Counted from the first letter of the stretch, positions 34,961 to 42,986 are shown. The stretch: 64,000 bases of DNA from Paenibacillus sp. FSL H7-0357 (GCF_000758525.1 NZ_CP009241.1:2604001-2668000), one strand, 5' to 3'. Notes: generated by a model from the sequence alone, not told the origin. Numbers and translations are program-made.

Positions 34961-35416
34961 TTGATTATATTGGAAGTACTGGTACTCAGCATTTTTTCGA
35001 CTGGTTGCTCTTCTTCTCGAAATAAAGCATCTGTTTCACCAGCGACTCAGACGGATGTATTTGCACAAACGGGTAATGAGAAAATAGAAGACTCTACAAG
35101 TGAATCATATTATGGGGTTTGGAAAATAACCAAGGTTTTAGGATATGGACCAGTAAGCGCATATGACCGGGATGGAGTGGTGGATTGGGAGTTGATTTTA
35201 AACGAAAGTGCTTTTATCGGTGAGTTTTTGCTTGCTCAATGTGAGGGCAGTTGGATGTGGAAAGAAGATTATGAGGCGCCGGCTATCGCAACGAAAGATG
35301 GGAAGGTTATCATCAATGTTCTGCATCGGGTAGCCCGTTATTGGAGTAAGCCTGAACTGCCAGAGTATCATTTGGATAACATGCTGAAATTGTTGCAACC
35401 ACATCCGTACTTATGA
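34961..35416 (+). CDS. Small lipoprotein gene with a frameshifted start (151 aa)
   Basis: The frame begins at TTG 34961 and reads into a lipobox (VLVLSIFSTGC) and then YYGVWKITKVLGYGPVSAYDRD. That pattern is one I recall from small Bacillus/Paenibacillus lipoproteins. A more natural start, ATG at 34948 followed by Lys codons, is one base out of frame because of an extra A in AAAAAGAAAA. So the gene looks broken at its 5' end, or is translated weakly from the TTG. The C-terminal half also departs from the family pattern as I remember it. Confidence 0.55.
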   Translation: MIILEVLVLSIFSTGCSSSRNKASVSPATQTDVFAQTGNEKIEDSTSESYYGVWKITKVLGYGPVSAYDRDGVVDWELILNESAFIGEFLLAQCEGSWMWKEDYEAPAIATKDGKVIINVLHRVARYWSKPELPEYHLDNMLKLLQPHPYL

Positions 35417-35580
35417 AGCAGTAAACCCCGAAATTTCCGGGATAAATGTACACTTTCAAAGTTTAAACAATAGTCGGCATAACTAGCATGGCCGACTGGA
35501 AAAAGATGTACTTATTCAGGTTAAAGAGCTTTGCTGCGGACGATTATGAAAACCAGCCTGCAAGCAACTTCGTAACCCTT

Positions 35581-35634
35581 AGAGCACTTGAATACTGCCA
35601 ACATGGCAGGTTCAGGTGCTTTTTGTTTCCGGCG
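35581..35634 (+). terminator. Terminator in the cassette spacer
   Basis: AGCACTTGAA pairs with TTCAGGTGCT around TACTGCCAACATGGCAGG, itself a hairpin, followed by TTTTTG. The surrounding gap 35417-35743 shows one more small hairpin (CCCGAAATTTCCGGG) but no gene. Confidence 0.7.
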
Positions 35635-35782
35635 AAAGGAACTTGATAACATCGACAGTACAAAGCTGTACTTTAAACTTATGCTTAATTCCAAAAATGA
35701 ACTATATATCTTGAACTCATAAAATTAAGAACTGCTTGATCGGGTGAAAGATAGTAAAGAACCGAAAAGGACGGGGAGCGAA

Positions 35783-35883
35783 ATGACACATGAACAAGAG
35801 ATTGAAAAACTGACCGCAGCGATGAAAGAAACGGAAAGCACACGCATGTACGAAAGATATCTAGCTGTACGTTTGCATTTAGG
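35783..35883 (+). pseudogene. N-terminal fragment of an IS630-family transposase
   Basis: The ATG at 35783 (GGGAGCGAA upstream) starts MTHEQEIEKLTAAMKETES followed by TRMYERYLAVRLHL, which resembles the first helix region of IS630-type transposases. After about 33 codons the sequence switches abruptly to Rhs core copy C at about 35883. So the transposase was cut off by the event that placed the cassette here, or the cassette arrived by recombination next to an IS. Confidence 0.6.
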
Positions 35884-35884
35884 C

Positions 35885-36967
35885 CAATGCACAGAAGGTT
35901 ACAGTGCCGGAAAGTGTCTATTCGGATAAGAAAGTAAAAGGATTGGAAGCAGGCGGGGCCGCAGACGCAAATGCAGATGCAGTTACCAATACAGATGCAT
36001 TGTCGGAGCTGTTAGATCCGCTGTCATCGATTGCAAATCCATCCTTAAGTCCAGCAGGAACAATTCCAACCGATGATGAAGGAGCTTCATTATCCGGCCT
36101 GCCGGAAGCAGATCTTGAATCTGGCGTCACGGAAGAGGTGTACGGGGCAGACAAAGTCCTGAATCCTGACGCGCTGCTGAAGGTTGCGCAGGCAGCAGGC
36201 CCTCAAGTGCTGGAGAGCAACCGCTGGGATGCATCGAACCGGCTGATCGGGAACACCAACGCGTACGGCGATATCACCACATACAAGTATGACGGTGACG
36301 GGAACCGGGTCTCCATGCGGACTACCATCGGTGACGGTGCAATTCAGGATGCCTATCTCTCTAGCAATCCTGCCGGGAACCGGGATGGCTGGGAGCCGCA
36401 ATATAAGAAGCGGCAGATTGATATTTATTTTACCAATGACATCACCATGAGCATTCCACAGCCTCTTATGGCAACCGGAGCTGACGGCCAGAACTGGAAG
36501 CAGTCCTACGTCTACGGAGCCGGTGAAGAACGGATCAGCATGAGTTATCTGGTCAGCGAAGATGAGAGCAACGATTGGGAACCGGCTGGTGGAGCCAGTG
36601 GTGCAGGAGCGGCGGCTGTAGCGCCGAAGACACTCTATTATCTGAGTGATGCACAGGGAAGCGTGATCGGACTGGAAGGCCAGGACGGCAGCATCTCGGC
36701 ACGCTACCGCTACGACGAATTCGGCGTAGCCGAAAACCCGGAGAAATTCGACCTGAACTGGTCCGGTCCAGACAACTTGTTCGGCTACACCAGCCTGGGC
36801 TATGATTACTACAGTGGCTACTCCCATGCGCAGGCGCGGGATTTTGACTCAAGTATTGGCCGGTTTATAAATGAGGATACGTATGAGGGGGATATTAATG
36901 ATCCGCAGACGTTGAACTTATATACGTATGTGGAGAATAATCCGTTGAGGTATACAGATCCTAGCGG
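35885..36967 (+). repeat. Direct repeat copy C of the Rhs core 3' part
   Basis: It matches 30718-31800 at constant offset 5,167 with few substitutions. Its left end abuts the transposase fragment and its right end is the DPSG junction. Confidence 0.93.
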
Positions 36968-37889
36968 GAATATGGCATGGGAACCCTATAATGTCAAGCA
37001 GCTAAGAATCATAGTGGATGAAGCTAGGGTGAAATCTAAATTCAGTACAACCAATAAGAATTATCAGGTGTACAAGGATTTCATATGGAATCACTACAAC
37101 TTTGCATCTTTCATGAAGAAAAACCAGTACAATTACTTATATGGATTGTTAACGGGAACAAGTGCCTACACGAACAGTGCCGGTAATGCAGGCTGGGCGA
37201 GAGAAGAGTTAATAAGTGCGTATTATGAATCAGTAGAGGCAGAGTATGTCGCAGCTATGGCGATGGGATTTGCTACAAACGTCAGTATGCGTGGCAGTGT
37301 AGGCAACCAGAATAAGACGAAGAGCAAATCTTCATCTGGATGTAATTGCTTTGTAGCGGGTACTAAGGTTCAAACAGACGAAGGGGAGAAGAATATTGAA
37401 GACATTGAAGTCGGAGATAAGGTTCTTTCCAAGGATGAAGAGAGTGGAGAGCAGGCTTATAAGGAAGTCACACATCTGTATCGAAATGACAAGGAAATCA
37501 TCTATGAACTTACAATAGGCAACCAGGTCATTGAGACAACCGACAATCATCCTTTCTGGGTTGAAGGTAAAGGTTGGGTGCTTGCGGCTGACTTGCAGGC
37601 TGGGGATAAGCTACAGCAAAGCAACGGAAATATCTTAATGATTGACAATATCAAGATAGTCAAGCATGATAACCCAGTTAAGGTATACAACTTTACGGTT
37701 GCTAATTTCCATACCTATTTTGTAAGTGATTTGGGGATTTGGGTTCATAATACTGGTTGTGATGTAATGAGAGTCAGCAACTCAGAGACATTTATAAGAA
37801 AACTCCAGATCAGTTGCTTAATGATTATTATTACGGAAGGTGATTGTAATGGGTTTAGAATCATACAACTTGTTATTAGTTCCACATGA
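35904..37889 (+). CDS. Orphan Rhs toxin-tip cassette 2 with HINT domain, toxin core lost (661 aa)
   Basis: About 355 residues of Rhs core lead to LRYTDPSGN and a linker. A pretoxin HINT (intein-like) domain follows: CNCFVAGTKVQTDEGEKN starts it, with TTDNHPFWV in the middle and VHNTGC at the end. HINT domains normally release a downstream toxin by autocleavage. Here only about 50 residues follow, and they make no sense in this frame. In another frame, bases 37787-37840 read DIYKKTPDQLLNDYYYGR and stop just before the immunity gene. That is the likely natural end of the lost toxin. So a deletion removed the toxin core and broke the frame. It has no signal peptide or promoter. Confidence 0.8.
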   Translation: MPESVYSDKKVKGLEAGGAADANADAVTNTDALSELLDPLSSIANPSLSPAGTIPTDDEGASLSGLPEADLESGVTEEVYGADKVLNPDALLKVAQAAGPQVLESNRWDASNRLIGNTNAYGDITTYKYDGDGNRVSMRTTIGDGAIQDAYLSSNPAGNRDGWEPQYKKRQIDIYFTNDITMSIPQPLMATGADGQNWKQSYVYGAGEERISMSYLVSEDESNDWEPAGGASGAGAAAVAPKTLYYLSDAQGSVIGLEGQDGSISARYRYDEFGVAENPEKFDLNWSGPDNLFGYTSLGYDYYSGYSHAQARDFDSSIGRFINEDTYEGDINDPQTLNLYTYVENNPLRYTDPSGNMAWEPYNVKQLRIIVDEARVKSKFSTTNKNYQVYKDFIWNHYNFASFMKKNQYNYLYGLLTGTSAYTNSAGNAGWAREELISAYYESVEAEYVAAMAMGFATNVSMRGSVGNQNKTKSKSSSGCNCFVAGTKVQTDEGEKNIEDIEVGDKVLSKDEESGEQAYKEVTHLYRNDKEIIYELTIGNQVIETTDNHPFWVEGKGWVLAADLQAGDKLQQSNGNILMIDNIKIVKHDNPVKVYNFTVANFHTYFVSDLGIWVHNTGCDVMRVSNSETFIRKLQISCLMIIITEGDCNGFRIIQLVISST

Positions 37890-38394
37890 CTCCCAAGTTA
37901 CTATTGAAGATGATATTGTTGACTATGTGGGAGGGAAAAGAACCCCTTTTTCCAAAGCAGTTGAAGCTATTTTATCTATAAAAGGGATTCGAGCATATGT
38001 GCCACCCGATATAACAGTAAGGAAAAAGGCGGAATGTTATTATGTTTATTCAGATGTTAAAACTATTGTTGAGATCGAAATAAACGCCGGATTAGTTGAA
38101 AAGGAAGGTATAGAGGAAATTTCGGTACGTTTTGCGGTAACTAGCAATGAAGAAACATTTGAAGTGGCTGTATTTATTTGCAAGGTTTTGAATGAGCAGC
38201 TACGAATGAAAACTATTGATATGCGCCTGAAAGAGGAAATAGACTTAACAAACGACTTTCAAATAAGAAGGAGTCAGAAAGCGTTTGAGCAAAAAAAGCG
38301 GAGGTTTTACGAAATGTACTCTCTGCCCTATAATTGCATTACTGAACCTATGAACTGTGGAAAAGCATTTTTTGAAGCATTAAGGGGCAAGTAA
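37849..38394 (+). CDS. Putative immunity protein of cassette 2 (181 aa)
   Basis: The ATG at 37849 has GGAAGGTGAT at five bases, just behind the relic toxin stop, so the usual toxin-immunity spacing is kept. The protein is soluble with no known motif that I recognise. The middle, VEIEINAGLVEKEGIEEISVRFAV, looks like beta strands and the end is helical (FQIRRSQKAFEQKKRRFYEMY). It probably outlived its toxin and may still protect against kin that keep the intact tip. Confidence 0.6.
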   Translation: MGLESYNLLLVPHDSQVTIEDDIVDYVGGKRTPFSKAVEAILSIKGIRAYVPPDITVRKKAECYYVYSDVKTIVEIEINAGLVEKEGIEEISVRFAVTSNEETFEVAVFICKVLNEQLRMKTIDMRLKEEIDLTNDFQIRRSQKAFEQKKRRFYEMYSLPYNCITEPMNCGKAFFEALRGK

Positions 38395-38426
38395 TTTGAT
38401 ATCGAAATAGAACTACTATAGTAACC

Positions 38427-38462
38427 GACCTTGGGGGCGACAATTCTCAAGGTCTTTCTTTT
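38427..38462 (+). terminator. Terminator ending cassette 2
   Basis: GACCTTG (38427-38433) and CAAGGTC (38448-38454) pair, followed by TTTCTTTTC. It is related in sequence and position to the hairpin at 32907. Confidence 0.7.
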
Positions 38463-38537
38463 CCCCCACCCAGTGCCGAATGAACTGGGGTAGAAGTTAT
38501 AACAGCCCACAATGATTATTATAATTGAGGTGTTTCA

Positions 38538-38876
38538 ATGAAACTTAGGCATGTTCTTTTAGAAGTATATTGTGAAAACAATACTTCTCGACCTCCTTTG
38601 TGTTGAAAAGATGGAATAGGTAACCCTGGATATCATTGTTTATCTGAGAATTGTCCGAATGTTAGTTATACGTATGCTCCGCATGAACTTGCTTACTCAG
38701 GAGAATTTGGGGTAGTACCCGACTCAAAAGCATGGATTGGATTAGGAGGCGAAATGTTCCCTGTTGACAAAGATGAAAATATGGAAGTTGAATTCAAAGA
38801 ATTATGGGAACGTATATGTAGGCAGAAAATTCAGGAAGCCTACGAGGAGTACATGAAACAAATGAAAGAAATTTAA
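38538..38876 (+). pseudogene. Immunity-like gene interrupted by an in-frame TGA
   Basis: An ATG at 38538 with GAGGTG in front opens a frame reading MKLRHVLLEVYCENNTSRPPLC. Codon 23 is TGA (38604-38606). The same frame then continues KDGIGNPGYHCLSENCPNV to FGVVPDSKAWIGLGGEMFPV and ends KQMKEI at TAA 38876. A single change (TGG to TGA) explains the stop, since Trp would give PPLCWKDG. The whole 113-codon frame is otherwise open. It is probably a dead immunity gene of a lost cassette. The family is unknown. Confidence 0.65.
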
Positions 38877-38889
38877 TATTTATTTTCCC

Positions 38890-39140
38890 TAGACCTTGAG
38901 GATTCCTTACAAATTATTCTTGCCAAATCAACATTTGATTACGATGAACAATTGCTAATAACTTTCACAGGAGTGCAAGATCTGAAAATAGGAAATTTAA
39001 CTGGCTTATTTGGTTTAGCTTTCGATATCTCTGATGCTTCAAAAGACCAGTTAGAAGGTCTCAGATATAAGGTTGATGAATATGAAAATAATATATTTAG
39101 TTTTTATTGTAGACAGATTACTTTTGAAGTTTTATTGTAA
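38890..39140 (+). pseudogene. 5'-truncated small gene (immunity-like)
   Basis: A frame ending at TAA 39140 encodes LLITFTGVQDLKIGNLTGLFG and EGLRYKVDEYENNIFSFYC. The likely coding sense extends upstream of the first TTG (to about 38890, reading DLEDSLQIILAKSTFDYDEQ) with no usable start codon. It looks like the C-terminal part of a small soluble protein whose beginning was replaced by hinge sequence. Confidence 0.45.
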
Positions 39141-39235
39141 TGTTCATTTTTCCCACATTAGCCAGAATCCCTTGACTGTGAATAGAGCCTTAGAGTCTAT
39201 TGCACCAAATCCAAAACAAAGCAGTAGGCGACGAA

Positions 39236-40216
39236 ATGTTTCAGTACATTGAATTTCGTATAACCACAAATGAATTCACGGTGTTGTTCTTTTTGATTGG
39301 GAGGGAAAGTATGGTGAAGATAGCAATAAACTTTGACCGACAACTGGATGAAGAGACCTATCATTTAGTGGAAGGCCTTGCGAAAACAAGAAGAATGAAA
39401 AGAGATGTCAAGATACTTTCTAGTATAGTTCCAGATAAAGATATGGGGGTTGACGGCGAATTTTATTATAATCCATTAGATTTTCCAGAGTCTGGACAGA
39501 GCGTAGATCCATCCATTGTTGATTATAACACTCCGCCCAGTTGCCAACCGGACCTCTGGTTGCATTGGATACCAACCAAAGATCGTAAGCAAATCATGTG
39601 GAACTCCAGTAAACAAACGGTTAATATTGTGGAATGGCTGGTTTATTTGGTTCAAAAAGTCTTTGGGCCAAAAGGTTACTGCTTGAGTGGAGATTTACAA
39701 GTAACCGGGTCTAAAAGGATCAGGATAGAGAACAATGAGATATTTGTAAACGACAGAGCTATAAACGTCATGGAAACTTTGATGAACATTATGATGTCAA
39801 ATATGAGGATGGATTTGAATACATCGGTTTTACCTGGACGAATACTTAAGATGGAGATGTCTCCTGGTGAGAAATGGGCTATCGAGGTTGAAGACACCCG
39901 CTCCGAAGTGAGAACTGTATTGTCTTCAATTGAGAATGAGATTACTTTGGTACAGCAGTGTAATGATGTTTTATTCAGTTATTCTGGCCATCTCCAATTA
40001 GATAGTAAGGATATTGAAATTCATTGGAGTGATGACGGCATGAGATCCGCGGTTTTCCTGAACGGTGTTCTTGTGACTGTTTATGACTTGGCAAACCAAA
40101 GAATGATCAAATCCGCGTTGAACGAAGGTGACCTGATTCCAGTTCCTGCAAAGTGTTTTGAAAAGGGTATTATTGGAGATATAGGGCAAGTAATCAGTAT
40201 AAATATAAGCACATAA
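39236..40216 (+). CDS. Hypothetical protein in the toxin array (326 aa)
   Basis: The ATG at 39236 (AGGCGACGAA in front) is preferred over a TTG at 39200. The protein is soluble, of mixed strand/helix character, and has no motif I recognise. Stretches such as QPDLWLHWIPTKDRKQIMWN and DIEIHWSDDGMRSAVFLNG are typical of the sequence. Low GC and place within the array suggest an accessory immunity or cargo gene, but its length is above that of most immunity proteins. Confidence 0.5.
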   Translation: MFQYIEFRITTNEFTVLFFLIGRESMVKIAINFDRQLDEETYHLVEGLAKTRRMKRDVKILSSIVPDKDMGVDGEFYYNPLDFPESGQSVDPSIVDYNTPPSCQPDLWLHWIPTKDRKQIMWNSSKQTVNIVEWLVYLVQKVFGPKGYCLSGDLQVTGSKRIRIENNEIFVNDRAINVMETLMNIMMSNMRMDLNTSVLPGRILKMEMSPGEKWAIEVEDTRSEVRTVLSSIENEITLVQQCNDVLFSYSGHLQLDSKDIEIHWSDDGMRSAVFLNGVLVTVYDLANQRMIKSALNEGDLIPVPAKCFEKGIIGDIGQVISINIST

Positions 40217-40310
40217 TCGAATAAGGGATTTTTAATATATTCTATGCCTAGATAATGTGTATGTACCAATGAAGGAAGAGTGCGCATAGCTGGAAAGTGG
40301 GGTGGATTCT

Positions 40311-40613
40311 ATGAGTGATGAAATTCAATTAGAAAAGGAAATATCAACTCTCATATTAAATATTCTTCTGTATATAAGAACGAATAGGGAATTTCCGGAA
40401 GAAAGTATAAGAGAACTACTGGGTTTTTTAGAGGCACTAAGAAAATTCACTAAAGGAAGACATGAAATATCTAAACCTTTGGCGTATCAATTGTTCTACC
40501 TTTACACAACAGGTGTAAGTCAAGCTGCTCATAACAAGGATCCAGATAGTACTATACTTACGGAGTTATACATGGGCATTGTTGCCGTATTTAGTGATGA
40601 TCTTTATCAATAA
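40311..40613 (+). CDS. Orphan paralogue of the Rhs ART-toxin immunity protein (100 aa)
   Basis: It is clearly homologous to the protein at 32461: the same length, with the shared blocks KFTKGRHEISKPLAYQLFYLYTT and TELYMGIVAVFSDDLYQ. The 16 bases before the ATG, GTGGGGTGGATTCTAT, match the end of the main toxin (codons V-G-W-I then stop overlapping ATG). So it once sat behind a toxin tip of the same kind whose body is gone. It may give immunity to a related toxin variant. Confidence 0.75.
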   Translation: MSDEIQLEKEISTLILNILLYIRTNREFPEESIRELLGFLEALRKFTKGRHEISKPLAYQLFYLYTTGVSQAAHNKDPDSTILTELYMGIVAVFSDDLYQ

Positions 40614-40734
40614 TCAAATTTGCTAGATAGATTGAACTTAAAACTTGAGAGAAGGGAAATGAGCAACGGTAGAGTCTGATGAGAAATTAATTGCACAATA
40701 CCATCGGCTGAAGTGATGTTGATCAGATTTATCA

Positions 40735-40845
40735 TTGACAAAATATTTTATTTATGCTATAATTTACATATATGAATTTAACGTTTATAATAAGATTCTC
40801 CTGGCCAGGGGGAGTCTTATTTTTGTTTATGCGGAGGATGATTGT
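40735..40845 (+). promoter_or_regulatory. Consensus promoter and attenuator leader of the methyltransferase gene
   Basis: A perfect sigma-A promoter (TTGACA 40735-40740, 17 bp, TATAAT 40758-40763) predicts transcription from about 40770. A hairpin with a T tail (AAGATTCTCCT/AGGGGGAGTCTT, 40792-40824) stands between this and the coding region, like an intrinsic terminator used for attenuation. Confidence 0.75.
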
Positions 40846-40849
40846 ATGA
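40772..40849 (+). CDS. Leader peptide (25 aa), nearly leaderless
   Basis: The ATG at 40772 lies only about two bases after the predicted transcript start. The frame MNLTFIIRFSWPGGVLFLF, ending MRRMIV, runs through the whole terminator hairpin. Its TGA overlaps the methyltransferase ATG (ATGA). A ribosome translating or stalling here would prevent the terminator from forming. It is inferred to be a regulatory uORF, as in leaders of some antibiotic-resistance genes. Confidence 0.45.
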   Translation: MNLTFIIRFSWPGGVLFLFMRRMIV

Positions 40850-41760
40850 AGACAAATGAGTCCAGTTTAACTTCCTTAATCTCAGCATTTGGTCGAGCCT
40901 ATCATAGTAAATATGACACACCCAAAATTTTCGATGATTTTATTGCCAAAGATTTAATTACGGCAAAAGAATTTACAGACATCAGCGAGAATATGATCCA
41001 AGGCATATCCTTTTTTAACCAAGAAATTGCTCAAAAATATCAAGAGGACCCGGATGAAATTTTAAAGTGGATTACACAAGTCCAGCTTTCTCCAACGCCT
41101 TTGGCACGGGCTGCATATTGTGAACATGTATTCTTGAATGAAGCGATGCTCGGACTAAAGCAGTATGTTATCCTTGGAGCCGGGCTGGATACTTTTTGTT
41201 TCCGGCATCCGGAACTGGAGAACAGAGTGGAAATTTTCGAGGTTGATCATCCCGCTACACAGGAATTGAAGAAGAACAGGTTGGATGAGGCTAATTTAAC
41301 AATCCCGAGAAATCTTCATTTTGTTCCTATGGACTTTACCAAACAGTTTTCTTATCAGCATCTGATAGAGGCGGGGTTTGACAGCACAAAAACGTTCTTT
41401 AGCCTCTTGGGAGTTTCTTATTATTTGACTAAAGAGGAAATTTCGACCTTGATCCATCATTTATTTGCTAACATCCCGTCAGGCAGCTCAATAGTCCTTG
41501 ATTATGCAGACGACAGACTGTTTGAGGAAAAAGGGATGTCTAATAGAGTTGATAATATGGTGAAAATGGCTTCAGCCGGTGGAGAACCGATGAAATCAGG
41601 CTTCACGTATTCGGAAATCGAGAAGCTGCTGGAGAGCGCAGGCTTACTAATCTACGAGCATCTATCACCGGCTGAGATCAATGACCGTTTCTTCAGTCAC
41701 CGGACGGATTATTTGTCTGCTTTTGAGACAATTCATTATCTCCATGCGATAAAAAAATAA
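40846..41760 (+). CDS. SAM-dependent methyltransferase, PPM/leucine carboxyl methyltransferase family (304 aa)
   Basis: The ATG at 40846 has GCGGAGGATG in front. The SAM-binding signature of the LCM/TcmP-like family is YVILGAGLDTFCFRHPE, followed by VEIFEVDHPATQELKK and LHFVPMDFTKQFSYQHL. FFSLLGVSYYLTKEEISTLI is the next family block. These enzymes methylate carboxyl or hydroxyl groups of small molecules. The target is unknown. It is controlled by the attenuator-type leader upstream and ended by a strong terminator. Confidence 0.85.
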   Translation: MKTNESSLTSLISAFGRAYHSKYDTPKIFDDFIAKDLITAKEFTDISENMIQGISFFNQEIAQKYQEDPDEILKWITQVQLSPTPLARAAYCEHVFLNEAMLGLKQYVILGAGLDTFCFRHPELENRVEIFEVDHPATQELKKNRLDEANLTIPRNLHFVPMDFTKQFSYQHLIEAGFDSTKTFFSLLGVSYYLTKEEISTLIHHLFANIPSGSSIVLDYADDRLFEEKGMSNRVDNMVKMASAGGEPMKSGFTYSEIEKLLESAGLLIYEHLSPAEINDRFFSHRTDYLSAFETIHYLHAIKK

Positions 41761-41784
41761 TCGATCAATGACCGCAGGCTTAGG

Positions 41785-41825
41785 AAAGAGACCGCATTCC
41801 TTGAGATTGCGGTCTCTTTCTATTT
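41785..41825 (+). terminator. Terminator after the methyltransferase gene
   Basis: AAAGAGACCGCA pairs with TGCGGTCTCTTT, and a T-rich tail follows. Confidence 0.85.
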
Positions 41826-41939
41826 GTCCAGCTGAATATTTAACTCATGATACCCCAGGGTTTGACAAAATACTAAATTATTAAGTACATTTTTTTTATT
41901 CCGACTGTTCAGTATAAATAAAACGAGCAAGGAGAACAT

Positions 41940-42593
41940 ATGCCCAAACTAGGAATGGAACCCACTCGCCGGGCTGAGGTTATCAACGCCACGTTAACCT
42001 GTATCAGCATTTACGGAATGGATGGCATGACTCTGGATAAGGTTGCCGAGCTTGCAGACTGCTCAAAGGGAGTAGTCACCTATTATTTTAAGAATAAGGA
42101 TAACCTGACGATCGAAGCGTTTAAGTCGTTTTTGGCCTATTATGGCCTAAAGATTGAAGCGGAAATTGCAAACACCATGACAGCCGGGGATATGCTCGAC
42201 GTTACACTGAAGCATATCTTACCGCCAGCCCGTAATGACACGGGGGAGCAGATTAATGTATCGCAGCTGGATGGAATTGAAAAGATGCATATCCCGTATT
42301 CAGCTCAAGGCAGGCTGTTTATTCAGTTTTTTTCGAAAGCCGTCTTGGACCGTAATTTACAGGAAGTTGTGTCCAGCAGTTATCTGGCTGATGTCCATGG
42401 CGTCGCAAAGATCTTTGATTACGGCAACAAGGCGGGGCAGATGACTGTAGAGGATGCGCAAAGTGCTGCCTATGGGCTGCTGGCTATGGTAGTAGGACTA
42501 AGCTTCTTCAGAGTAGCGGACATACCGCCAAGCCGCAGCGAAGATAACCGGTACATTTGCGAGGATTATGTCAGAAGGTTCACCAAGCATTGA
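41940..42593 (+). CDS. TetR family regulator, BetI-like (217 aa)
   Basis: The N-terminus MPKLGMEPTRRAEVINATL is close to BetI, and the helix-turn-helix reads MTLDKVAELADCSKGVVTYYFKNKDNL (about 28-55). The C-terminal domain is BetI/TetR_C_6-like in length. BetI itself controls choline oxidation, but no bet genes are here, so a different ligand is likely. A TTGACA-like promoter (41861) and an AAGGAG ribosome site precede it. It lies 24 bp before a DUF4180 gene and probably forms an operon with it and the SUMF1-like gene. Confidence 0.85.
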   Translation: MPKLGMEPTRRAEVINATLTCISIYGMDGMTLDKVAELADCSKGVVTYYFKNKDNLTIEAFKSFLAYYGLKIEAEIANTMTAGDMLDVTLKHILPPARNDTGEQINVSQLDGIEKMHIPYSAQGRLFIQFFSKAVLDRNLQEVVSSSYLADVHGVAKIFDYGNKAGQMTVEDAQSAAYGLLAMVVGLSFFRVADIPPSRSEDNRYICEDYVRRFTKH

Positions 42594-42617
42594 ATATGCA
42601 ATATTAGGAGGACAATT

Positions 42618-42986
42618 ATGAATGTAGCGAAGGTAGAAGCAGGTGGTGTAGATATTGCTGTTGTGAGCAGCAGCGAAGTATTAATTGGGGATGTGCAGTC
42701 AGCGCTGAATTTTATAGCTACCGTACGATATGAAACGGACTGTGACCGTATTGTTCTGAACCAATCCAATGTAAGCGACAGCTTTTTCGACTTGAAAACA
42801 CGCCTGGCTGGCGAGATCCTGCAGAAGTTCATTAATTATCAAGTGAAGCTTGCGCTGGTTGGTGATTTTTCTATATATACCAGTCAAAGCCTTAAAGATT
42901 TCATCTATGAATGTAACCGTGGGAATGACTTCTTATTCATGCCAACCGAACAACAAGCGATTGTAAAGTTAAGCATGCTGAAGTAA
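42618..42986 (+). CDS. DUF4180 domain-containing protein (122 aa)
   Basis: This is a small soluble protein. The pattern VDIAVVSSSEVLIGDVQSALNFI, then RIVLNQSNVSDSFFDLKTRLAGEILQKFINY and KLALVGDFS is that of DUF4180, whose function is unknown. Such genes often sit beside TetR or PadR regulators. The ribosome site is TTAGGAGGACAATT. Confidence 0.85.
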   Translation: MNVAKVEAGGVDIAVVSSSEVLIGDVQSALNFIATVRYETDCDRIVLNQSNVSDSFFDLKTRLAGEILQKFINYQVKLALVGDFSIYTSQSLKDFIYECNRGNDFLFMPTEQQAIVKLSMLK

